Source of the DNA: Pleurocapsa sp. MO_226.B13
Lineage (GTDB): Bacteria; Cyanobacteriota; Cyanobacteriia; Cyanobacteriales; Xenococcaceae
DNA length: 19,619 nucleotides
Direction of reading: 5' to 3'
Assembly (NCBI GenBank): GCA_030064795.1
Contig: JASJEI010000153.1
Coordinates: 1 to 19,619 of the forward strand
Position numbers and translations under genes: made by a program. This document shows, in pieces, positions 1-6,623 of this stretch. The stretch's first letter is position 1. Each line of letters opens with the position of its first letter. The notes below the pieces were generated by a model that had not been told where the DNA came from, did no database searches, and saw only the letters and a program-made list of their open reading frames with translations.

Positions 1-361
1 GGCCTAAATATAGGGTTCGTGCAACGAGGGGCAAGGTGAAATCATTTCACTTTTGTCAACCCCATTTGAAGTCATTTTTTAATCGAAATTACTTATGTAA
101 ACATTGCCTAGTTTAGACTCTTTTAGGCAATGTTTTAAAATTGTAAAACGTAATTACAATGCTTTGATCTGGGTGTTTTACGATGTCTCAGGTTTCATTT
201 TAGGCAAAGTTTTTTTGCTATGGATGCGTTTGAAAGAAATATTTATGTAGCTTATACTTTAGCGATCGCAAAAAAAATAAAGCTCTGACTCTATATCCTT
301 TATATAACAAGGGTTTCAGAGGTAGGCTGCCCCTGGTCGCACGAACCCTATATTTAGGCCT
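1..361. mobile_element. MITE-like element with ~33-bp terminal inverted repeats
   Basis: The first 22 bases (GGCCTAAATATAGGG...) are the exact reverse complement of positions 340-361. With two mismatches the match extends to about 33 bp, ending in a shared AGGGGCA block. The interior has no plausible gene. It is AT-rich, with a perfect 12-bp inverted repeat (99-110 with 124-135, AAACATTGCCTA) and a 7-bp one (36-42 with 44-50). The right end lies inside a Tn3-family transposase frame, so this looks like a non-autonomous insertion. The target duplication cannot be seen because the window starts at the left end. The parent transposase family is not recognised. Confidence 0.75.
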
Positions 362-1477
362 GGTAATAGCTTCTGCTAGTTGTTCTGGAGTTAATTTCTG
401 CCAAACTTCTTCTCTAACTTTGTTGTCTTCTGTTTTAGGATTGATAAGAATCTTACAAGCTGTCGCTAACTGCAAAGCAGCAGAATCTAAATCTTTGAGA
501 GTTCTTAAGCGATTCTTTTTTCCCTCTTTTTGAGATTTGGATAAGATATCTTTGACTAATAGATTCAACACATCGAGAGCATCATCAATAGCAATGGCTT
601 CCATGACATAAGCCCAGGCAACTAAGGTGGCAATTCTTCTTTCGGCAGACATTCTCGCTATAGCTGGCGCTCTGAGAGTAAAAGCAGTCTTAGCCAGAGT
701 TTTGAAGCGAATAGGCGGTATTTTGCCCACATTCAATTGATAAATCCCCAAAGCGCGAATTTTTACCAAGCGGTTTAAAGCATTAACCAAACTGGGCGCA
801 CTTTTGCGAGTGGGTGATTTTCTGAGTTGTTCTAAGGGAGTTAACCTGGCTTTTTCGCCGATGACAATTAGAGCTTCTAAATTCTCTACTTGCTTGGAAC
901 TGGGTAGTTTGGCCAGAATTTTCCAAGTACGGTTAGCTACTCTTTCCCTGACTGTAGATATCAAACGAGATAATACAGTTACCCCTGGGAGTAAGATTTT
1001 CTGCTCGACTAATCTGGCTGTGGTTAAATCGAATAGCATCGAAGGACTTTCTCCTCCTGTCCAAGCCCTTTGATACAACCATCTGAGTAAACGCCAGTGT
1101 CCTGGCTGCTCGCTAAAATCACGATAACCGTAATGCTTTTTGATAGTTTGAGCGTGTACCCAATGGGTTGTCGGACGAGATAGATAATTTTGCAAACAGT
1201 CCACGTCCGTTATTTCTAGTTGGGATGCCAGATATCCTACTACTCCTTGAGGTACATCAATGGGGTCGATTAAGAATGTTCCCAAAAAGCGCACCGTACA
1301 TAATTGGATGGCAAAACCCAAACGATTGTGGTCTCCACGACGTTTCTGGACTAATTGGAAAGCTGTATCATCAAGATGGAAATAATTAGCCAACTGAATA
1401 GAAGTTGGTTCGCCCGTATAACGCCCATAGCTATGCTGTTGTTCTTGGCTCAGAAACCGAGATGACACTGATGACAA
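362..1477 (-). pseudogene. tnpA: Tn3-family transposase, N-terminal part, interrupted
   Basis: This encodes about 372 residues of the N-terminal region (DUF4158 type) of a Tn3-family TnpA, the protein that pairs and cuts transposon ends in replicative transposition. The opening is diagnostic: a GRYTGEPTSIQLANYFHLDD stretch, then RRGDHNRLGFAIQL and VRFLGTFL. Family members are roughly 950-1000 residues, with the DDE catalytic core in the C-terminal half, so the catalytic part is absent here. The frame runs into the 361-bp element and continues to position 218 with unrelated residues. The rest of the gene may lie to the left of the window. The start is TTG at 1477, or a GTG four codons in; no ATG is available. 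It is inactive as it stands. Confidence 0.88.
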
Positions 1478-1486
1478 TCGAATAAT

Positions 1487-1557
1487 GTACCAAGAAAACT
1501 ATAGTCTATTTGGTACGCTTAAAAGTAACGAGGCTATTAGGGTTTGAGCTACCCTAA
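1487..1557. repeat. Inverted repeats upstream of the Tn3 transposase
   Basis: Two dyads lie just before the transposase start. GTACCAA (1487-1493) pairs with TTGGTAC (1510-1516) across 16 bases. TTAGGGT (1537-1543) pairs with ACCCTAA (1551-1557) across 7 bases. In Tn3-family elements the co-integrate resolution site often lies next to tnpA, so this is a candidate position for one. No resolvase gene is visible beside it, and the assignment is inference. Confidence 0.35.
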
Positions 1558-1660
1558 AACGAGAGGGTTTAAATGGTACGGAAAGTAGCTATAAATTTGT
1601 CGGATGGTTAAAACTACTAGAGAGTTTTAGGCGATCGCATCGAGAGTGCGTCAAGTCCAG

Positions 1661-1988
1661 CTAATCAGGAGCTAACTTGGCAAAAGAAGATATACGAGTT
1701 TTAGCTAATGGAACACCTTCATACCAAGCAAACAAACGAATCACATTGATCGCAGTTGCTGTCAGAATATGCTGTAGATGAACTTTACTCAAACCTACAT
1801 AACGACATTGACGTAAACCAAAACTACGAACACCCTGAGAGATAGTGCCTTCAACTCCAGCTCGTTGATTATATTTTGTTGACCATGTTTTAGCTTCTTG
1901 CTGTTTGCGCCTTTTGGCTATAGCAAGATGTTCCTCTTTACGGCGTAAGGTAAGTTCTCTCGGCTCTTGTTTTGAACGGGTGCAAAGG
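1661..1988 (-). pseudogene. IS1182-family transposase, C-terminal remnant
   Basis: About 109 codons read in one frame to a TAG at 1661-1663. They match the C-terminus of IS1182-type transposases: a CTRSK motif, then RAGVEGTISQGVRSFGLR and RYVGLSKVHLQHILTATAIN, which holds the conserved C-terminal Glu region of this DDE family. Everything upstream is missing. The frame loses similarity exactly at 1989, where one arm of a 16-bp inverted repeat begins (see the 1.8 kb element). No start codon is available. This is a dead fragment, and it shows that another element landed in or recombined with this IS. Confidence 0.8.
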
Positions 1989-2052
1989 CAGCAATTCTCA
2001 TTTTGAAACCGTAACGTAAGAAAATACAGAGTGAAAGAGAAGAATTAGGGAC

Positions 2053-2079
2053 TTGTTCGCGACGGCTCATCGCGAACAA
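2053..2079. repeat. Perfect palindrome, 10-bp stem
   Basis: TTGTTCGCGA (2053-2062) pairs with TCGCGAACAA (2070-2079) around the 7-base loop CGGCTCA. It is a REP-like GC-rich hairpin in an otherwise gene-free stretch (2005-2249) of the 1.8 kb element. No T-tract follows, so it is not an obvious terminator. Confidence 0.7.
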
Positions 2080-2249
2080 CGCGAATAAAGTGAAGAAATA
2101 AGGTCGAAGGTTGGCGAAAGTAAAAAAGGGAGCATCGATCATCCCTGAACACCTGAAAAATGAGCCATGAAACAGCCGAGTCATAACTGGAGCAACCGCG
2201 TAGACTCTGTATATCTATTCGAGGGCGAGTTGGTTCAACTAGCAGAAAT

Positions 2250-3575
2250 TTAGCTAGAATTAAGCCCATCAGGTGCTTTTCCCTCCCTCAGCATAAACTT
2301 GAACAAAGTCTGCCAACTCTCAAACCATAAATATCTGGTTAATGCCCTCAGGTCGTTGAAGAAGGTTTGGCGAGTAACTAACATGGAGCGGACAGCACGA
2401 TAGGTGATGTGGATTAAATCCAGAGTCGTGTGGAACAGATAAGCTAATAAATTAAGGCAGAACAAAAGTTCGGCCAGGTGGTTTTGACCGTGACCAAAGT
2501 TATGTTCGAGATGGTAGCCCTTGGTTTTGAGGATATTATTGCCTTCATTCTCTACTTTCCAGCGCGCTCGCCCAGCAGTGACGATCTCGGCTACATTGTG
2601 TTCATCAATCTCATGGCAAGTGGCAAAGGCATTGTAGTATAGTTGTTTCTGGTCGCTGGGGTCTGTCACTGTCACCTCACACCAGTTCACGTCCATTGCT
2701 GGTTGGGTCGCTCTGAGGGGAATTCTATTCACAAAGCGGTAGTGGTAAGATAAACGTTTTCGTCCTCGAATCTCCAACTGGGTTAGAGTTTTCACCTCAC
2801 CGACTCGTTCCAGGTAATCCACCCAGTCATAAAGCTCTGGATGGGATGTCTGCTTGCAGACGAAGATAAAATGATAGCCATGAGCCAAAGCTTTTTCACA
2901 GATGGGTTGGTTGCAGTAGAGGTCATCCCCAAGTAAAGTTATGGGCGGGTCTTGTGGGTCGCGGGCATGGGCAGCAATCCAACGCTTGGCAGCAGCGTTT
3001 TCACAATCTTGTTTGTCGTGACCATCTTGGGGAGTTATGAATTCAGGTTCTAAACTGATGACCTGTGGTCGTCCTGGAGCCACTAGTACAGGAGTAACAG
3101 CAGCATGAAAATAGGTGGTGCTGCCGTTTTTATGAGTTCGATGGCAACAGTGACAACAGTGAATCTTCTTGGACGAGAAATATTCAGTGCCATCGAGAGT
3201 CAGTAAAAATTCTCCACCAAAGCACTGATAGGGCTTGAGATTTCCCGTCTTGGACAAACTGTCATAGACGGAACGAAAAACCCCAAATACCGTTGAAGCT
3301 GGCACTGGGTCGAGCAGGGTGCGAATCTGATTATCACAGGGGATGCGCTCGATACCAAACAGACTATGGGCATTATCCCGACCTTTGTGACTTTTCATCA
3401 AGCGTTGATGGTCTAAAAAAGAAGGAGATTGCATAAAAAAGACCGAAAACGCACTCTTAATGCCCTCGTCTACTGTATATCTGGTGTTATTGCTCTGTTT
3501 TCGTTCATCGGGCAGGTTATCTAACTCGGCACTCAGCATCGATAGTAATTCAGGCATCCCTATGGCTAGACCCAT
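2250..3575 (-). CDS. DDE transposase, IS4/ISNCY-like
   Basis: This 441-residue protein appears to be an intact cut-and-paste transposase of the RNase H-like DDE type. The first catalytic Asp is in LTLDGTEYF (D128). A second is in LLGDDLYCNQP (D217/D218). The Glu is in RWKVENEGNNILKTKGYHLE (E342 or E344), which resembles the YREK signature region of IS4-like enzymes. A Cys/His cluster (residues 140-145, with H148) follows the first Asp, as in related cyanobacterial transposases. The start is ATG 3575, with an ATG six codons later (MPELLSML) equally possible. The exact IS family is uncertain (ISNCY-like or a divergent IS4 relative). The gene occupies most of the 1.8 kb inverted-repeat-bounded segment. 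Confidence 0.85.
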   Translation of the reverse strand: MGLAIGMPELLSMLSAELDNLPDERKQSNNTRYTVDEGIKSAFSVFFMQSPSFLDHQRLMKSHKGRDNAHSLFGIERIPCDNQIRTLLDPVPASTVFGVFRSVYDSLSKTGNLKPYQCFGGEFLLTLDGTEYFSSKKIHCCHCCHRTHKNGSTTYFHAAVTPVLVAPGRPQVISLEPEFITPQDGHDKQDCENAAAKRWIAAHARDPQDPPITLLGDDLYCNQPICEKALAHGYHFIFVCKQTSHPELYDWVDYLERVGEVKTLTQLEIRGRKRLSYHYRFVNRIPLRATQPAMDVNWCEVTVTDPSDQKQLYYNAFATCHEIDEHNVAEIVTAGRARWKVENEGNNILKTKGYHLEHNFGHGQNHLAELLFCLNLLAYLFHTTLDLIHITYRAVRSMLVTRQTFFNDLRALTRYLWFESWQTLFKFMLREGKAPDGLNSS

Positions 3576-3643
3576 GTTGTCACCCAGGCGCAGGTTAACG
3601 CCTTTTACTTTAATCTAATTCCCCCCTTCGGTTCTCGAGTTTC

Positions 3644-3672
3644 TTAGTTCTCTGTAAAACGTAGAGAACTAA
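3644..3672. repeat. Perfect hairpin, 10-bp stem
   Basis: TTAGTTCTCT (3644-3653) pairs with AGAGAACTAA (3663-3672) around a 9-base loop. It lies in the gene-free 225 bp between the transposase and the broken recombinase. It could be a transposon end structure, a recombinase core site or an anti-read-through hairpin in front of the transposase gene; the sequence does not decide. Confidence 0.6.
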
Positions 3673-3743
3673 TTTCCAATTCTCCTGCTGTCAACGACGG
3701 GAGCGTTGTTTCCGCACTCAAGCAAGTTGTTGCTCGCGAGTTA

Positions 3744-4526
3744 TCAACCCTCTCGGGGCATCGTTTTAATGTCATGAAATCTTAAAATGAGAATTGCTGA
3801 TAGGAATAAAGCAGAATTCTCTTCTACATCCATGCCTTCAGCTTCACGCCACTCTAAGTAAGTATCGATTGCCATTCTGGCTTCAGATAAAAGCGGCACA
3901 AATCCTACGCTATCGCGTTTGGCTTCTACGATATGTAACCGTTTGCCATCATAGTCCTTAATGTTTAATGCCGTAACCTCACTGGCTCTCAAACCATGTT
4001 CTAAAACTCGAAGCAAAGCGGTATCTCGAAGGCGATGCCAACCGCGTTGAAGTAGCGCATTAAATAAAGACTCTACTTCTTCATTGCTTAATTCTTGAGG
4101 TGATGGTGGTTTAATTTTGGGTTTAGTTAAAGTCAAAGTCGGATCTTTGCTAATGTAATCCTTGATAGTCAGCCAATTAAAGAAGCTCTTGAGAGCAGCG
4201 AGTTCTTGGCAAATAGTAGCGTTACTCAGTTCTAATTCTTTGAGATATGCTTTGTAGCGGTCTAAATCTTGATGTTTGAGAAGATGCCATCCCTTCTCTT
4301 GGTGCGCGTTCCCTTGCGCCTGTCGTCGGCGCGGGGTCGCACCGCTATCCGTCCACTTGGTGAAGCGAGTTAATGCCCGTCTGTAAGCTCGCTGCGAATT
4401 AGTAGATAATTCCATACTGCGAAAATATTCATCTACTCGAACTTGTCGCAAATCTCCCAGTGGTTTGGGAGGTTCGGATTTTAGTGGTGCATCGACAAGA
4501 ATTAATTTTGGCTCGGGAACAATCAT
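3744..4526 (-). pseudogene. Tyrosine recombinase (XerC/integrase type), C-terminally truncated
   Basis: The protein has the core-binding SAM-like domain (about residues 28-120; SMELSTNSQRAYRRALTRF, then LKSFFNWL) and the start of the catalytic domain. It shows the box I arginine in LEHGLRASEVTALN (R180) and the beta-hairpin lysine (K203). Similarity stops after SALFLS at about 3800, where the 1.8 kb element begins. The box II HxxR and the nucleophilic tyrosine are therefore gone, and the final 17 residues are foreign. Residues about 61-77 (SGATPRRRQAQGNAHQE) look like an in-frame insert made by a GC-rich palindrome. It lies 15 bp downstream of the Cys-rich protein gene and was probably cotranscribed with it. 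It is almost certainly inactive. Confidence 0.85.
4301..4343. repeat. GC-rich REP-like palindrome inside the recombinase gene
   Basis: GGTGCG, CCC and GCGCC on the left (4301-4320) pair with GGCGC, GGG and CGCACC on the right (4328-4343), with small bulges and a 7-base loop. The base composition is far above its surroundings. It interrupts the core-binding domain between FTKWTD and KGWHLLKHQD without breaking the frame. Confidence 0.7.
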
Positions 4527-4541
4527 AAATGGTTGGTATTG

Positions 4542-5012
4542 TTAGGGTCGATCGCAAATAGGACAAGAATGAACTGAAATATCGAAAACTTCTTTTTCTG
4601 CAAAGCTAGTCATACCAAACTTAGAATATAAACTGCTCAAACATTTACGAACATAACTGTCTAATTGTCTCTTATTCCAACCGATTGTATGAACTGGCTC
4701 GATTTTAGCTACTGTTTTATTATCAATTACTACATAAGCTCCAAGAGCATGAACGGGTGAATCCTTCGCACCTCCAGTACGATAAATTTGTAAGAAAGCG
4801 GCAGTAACCGACGGGGTTTCTACTTCAATAGTCTCAACTCGATCTACTTGTTGCTTGTATTTAGCCCGACGATTGGCATTAATTGATTCGCGCTTACGAT
4901 AGTAACTACGCTTTGACTTACAGCGATTACTTTGCCAACAAGACTGCTCTTTGGCAAATTCAATCGTCTTAAACGCACAACTGCGACATTTTTTATTTAC
5001 TGCTGCTGGCAT
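4542..5012 (-). CDS. Small Cys-rich protein, possibly zinc-binding, next to the recombinase
   Basis: I do not recognise the family of this 156-residue basic protein. The N-terminal third has a C-x2-C-x12-C-x5-C array (C9, C12, C25, C31) that could bind zinc. It is followed by a very basic stretch (residues 32-55, KSKRSYYRKRE and NRRAKYKQQ) and a more regular globular part (about 65-145). A second CPIC pair sits at the very end (C150, C153). Its ATG lies inside the last codons of the preceding reading frame, and the recombinase start is 15 bp beyond its stop, so the three were probably translated from one mRNA. The context suggests a DNA-binding accessory factor of a recombinase cassette; that is inference. 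Confidence 0.7.
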   Translation of the reverse strand: MPAAVNKKCRSCAFKTIEFAKEQSCWQSNRCKSKRSYYRKRESINANRRAKYKQQVDRVETIEVETPSVTAAFLQIYRTGGAKDSPVHALGAYVVIDNKTVAKIEPVHTIGWNKRQLDSYVRKCLSSLYSKFGMTSFAEKEVFDISVHSCPICDRP

Positions 5013-5236
5013 AACTCCACCCTAAGCGAATCACAACAGTAGAAATCATCACCCTCTTGTTCGAGGTGAAAGTTACCCAACAGTAGAGTGTAGATGATTG
5101 CTCCTGGGGTAAGGGGTAAGTTCTCGATTAATTCTGCCATCGTGCAACCTAATCCGTGAAGCTTCAAATAACTTTCGATTTGTTTACTCCACCCCGGTAC
5201 ATCTTCAGCATGAGACTCATCAATAATTTCTTCTAA
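4997..5236 (-). pseudogene. 3' end of a gene cut by the ISAzo13 element; winged-helix-like tail
   Basis: An open frame ends at TAA 4997-4999, overlapping the ATG of the Cys-rich gene by 16 bases, a typical sign of translational coupling. It can be followed back to the insertion sequence border at 5236 without a stop. It reads LEEIIDESHAEDVPGWSKQI, then LKLHGLGCTMAELIENLPL and ends with a short tail (CCDSLRVELCQQQ). The helical stretch followed by LTPGAIIYTLLLGNFHLEQE resembles a small winged-helix domain, but no family is recognised. No start codon is convincing; an ATG at 5140 would give only 47 residues. The 5' end was presumably removed when the IS inserted. Confidence 0.55.
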
Positions 5237-5264
5237 GGAATGAGGATTTAATTATTTACCAAAG

Positions 5265-6481
5265 TTAGGCGGATTGTGGCTGAACTGTATAATTCCATTG
5301 AGGAAGATATTCGTCAAAAATGATGGGCAGATTTTGCTTGAACTCGGTTGCCACTTTTTTGCCAGTTTCATAAACTCCCTCAATTATGGTAGCGAAAACC
5401 CTCAAACCCTTGCGCGTTTTAGCTTTTTCTATCAGAGATTTGACGGTCTTCCAGCTATCAAAGATGACCCCAGAGCAAGCACGAGTGATATGGGGAAAGA
5501 GACGATGTTCAATCGGATTATACTTGGAGGTGTAAGGGGGATAATGGGCAATACGAATTTCAATACCTAATTCGTTACTCAAAGTTTGTAAAGCCTGTTT
5601 AAATAGATAAGAACGGGAACTATTACTGCCACCACCATCACACAAAAGCAAAATAGAGGTAGCGAAAGGATAAAGCCAAGCTCCATAGTTAACCCACCAA
5701 TAACGAATCGAGTCACAAGCGAACTCGCTCGTATCATGATCGGTCCCAATTTGCACGTAACCAACATTATGAGTCAAATCATAGAGACCATGAGGAATTA
5801 CCACACCAGTAGCTAAGGAAGGCCAATCATGATCGTAAACTTCTATGGGCTGTTGATTATAGGTGTGTCCATCTCGATACAGTCTCCCTAGCTTTTCTTT
5901 TTTTTTGTATCGACGCTCATCACTGGATTTCCCGCCTTTTGGTAGTCGTCAATAAGTTGATTGATCTTTTCAAATTGCTCATTTCTCAAAGGATTATTGC
6001 CTGTAGCTTTAGTTTTAAGAGCTTGGCGACGGCGAAACTTCTGCTTATCTAGCAATTGGTCGATTACTGTTACGCTAACTCTAATGTCTTCTTCTTCTAA
6101 TAGTAGATCAGCTATCTCTTGACGAGTCAAATGAGTCCATCGAATCTCCTCATCCATTGGATCACCTGCTATATGTCTATCGATAACCCGCTCAAAAGAC
6201 GACTCTAAACCCTCAATGGTCTCTAACTTCCTTTTTCTGCCCCCACCTGGAGCTCGAATTCGGCTTTGATTCATGGATTCGGGTGATTTCAGCTCTTCTA
6301 TGCCTCGTTTTATGGTTCGACAATTAGCCCCTAACAGTCTTTCGATATAACTAATCCCCCCATAGCCTATTTTCAGGGCTTCTATCGCTGCGTAGCGTCT
6401 GCGTTCTTTCTCTGATAAGGATTGATAAAAAATTTGCATCATTTCCTCAATCTCTGGGGTATAAGGTTGCAGTTGCTGCAT
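5265..6481 (-). CDS. ISAzo13-family transposase, two frames joined by a probable programmed frameshift
   Basis: The N-terminal frame (6481 to 5888, 197 residues) holds the helical DNA-binding part and the first catalytic Asp in MSVDTKKK (D191). It ends shortly after at a TAG. The C-terminal frame, continuing to 5265, holds the second Asp in LLLCDGGGSNSS and the Glu in KYNPIEHRLFPH, plus the family motif GTDHDTSEFACDSIRYWW. The frames meet at nine consecutive A (5898-5906 on the minus strand). A -1 shift there reads VDTKKKEKLGRLYRDGHTYN and gives one protein of about 405 residues, the expected length. Both halves are free of other lesions. Ribosomal frameshifting or polymerase slippage at the A run is therefore more likely than decay. 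The unshifted product would lack two of the three catalytic residues. Confidence 0.85.
5898..5906 (-). other. A9 slippery run, probable -1 frameshift site
   Basis: Nine adenines on the coding strand lie at the junction of the two transposase frames, immediately after the first catalytic Asp codon. The overlap is short: the upstream frame stops 9 bases beyond the run. Runs of this kind support -1 ribosomal frameshifting or transcript slippage in several IS families. Confidence 0.65.
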
Positions 6482-6623
6482 CAGCGAATTAGTTTTTTCG
6501 TTTTTCTGGTTGAACTTTCTGATTTTACCTTGATTCTTGAACTTTTGTACTTTATTTAGTCCTCATTCCATTAGTGGGAGTCTTACGCTCGAGCGATAAA
6601 TTAGACTTGCTTTGATGATTATT

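Larger units (their letters stand above)
1989..3799. mobile_element. 1.8 kb segment bounded by a 16-bp inverted repeat, carrying a DDE transposase
   Basis: The sequence CAGCAATTCTCATTTT occurs at 1989-2004 and, as its exact reverse complement, at 3784-3799. Each arm falls where a reading frame is lost: the IS1182 remnant on the left and the tyrosine recombinase on the right. The segment holds one full-length transposase (2250-3575) plus about 245 and 225 bp of flank with no recognised gene. No target duplication is evident outside the arms. It is therefore either an IS with eroded or recombined flanks, or a segment inserted by a more complex event. Confidence 0.55.
5237..6569. mobile_element. 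ISAzo13-family insertion sequence
   Basis: The left end GGAATGAGGATTTAATTATT (from 5237) and the reverse-complemented right end GGAATGAGGACTAAATAAAG (ending 6569) form terminal inverted repeats, identical over the first 10 bases and similar over about 23. Between them lies one complete transposase reading frame set. TA dinucleotides occur a few bases outside both ends, but a clean target duplication cannot be fixed. The 1.33 kb length suits the family. The element lies between a truncated gene on its left and the sensor kinase stop codon 54 bp to its right. Confidence 0.8.

Noticed and set aside
804..1389. Plus-strand open frames over the Tn3 transposase
   Set aside because: They lie antisense to a clear transposase frame and encode nothing recognisable.
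1918..2269. Two minus-strand frames of 74-88 codons in the left part of the 1.8 kb segment
   Set aside because: They overlap each other and the IS1182 remnant, contain a REP-like hairpin, and show no family features.
3640..3790. Minus-strand frame ending near 3670 (SLTAGELEISSLRFTEN) that could be the tail of an IS200/IS605 TnpB, with the 3644-3672 hairpin as its transposon end
   Set aside because: No zinc-ribbon or catalytic motif is visible, the stretch is under 50 codons, and it lies inside the 1.8 kb inverted-repeat-bounded segment. The resemblance is too weak to annotate.
5274..5767. Open frames of 98 and 62 codons over the ISAzo13 transposase
   Set aside because: They are shadows of the transposase reading frame.
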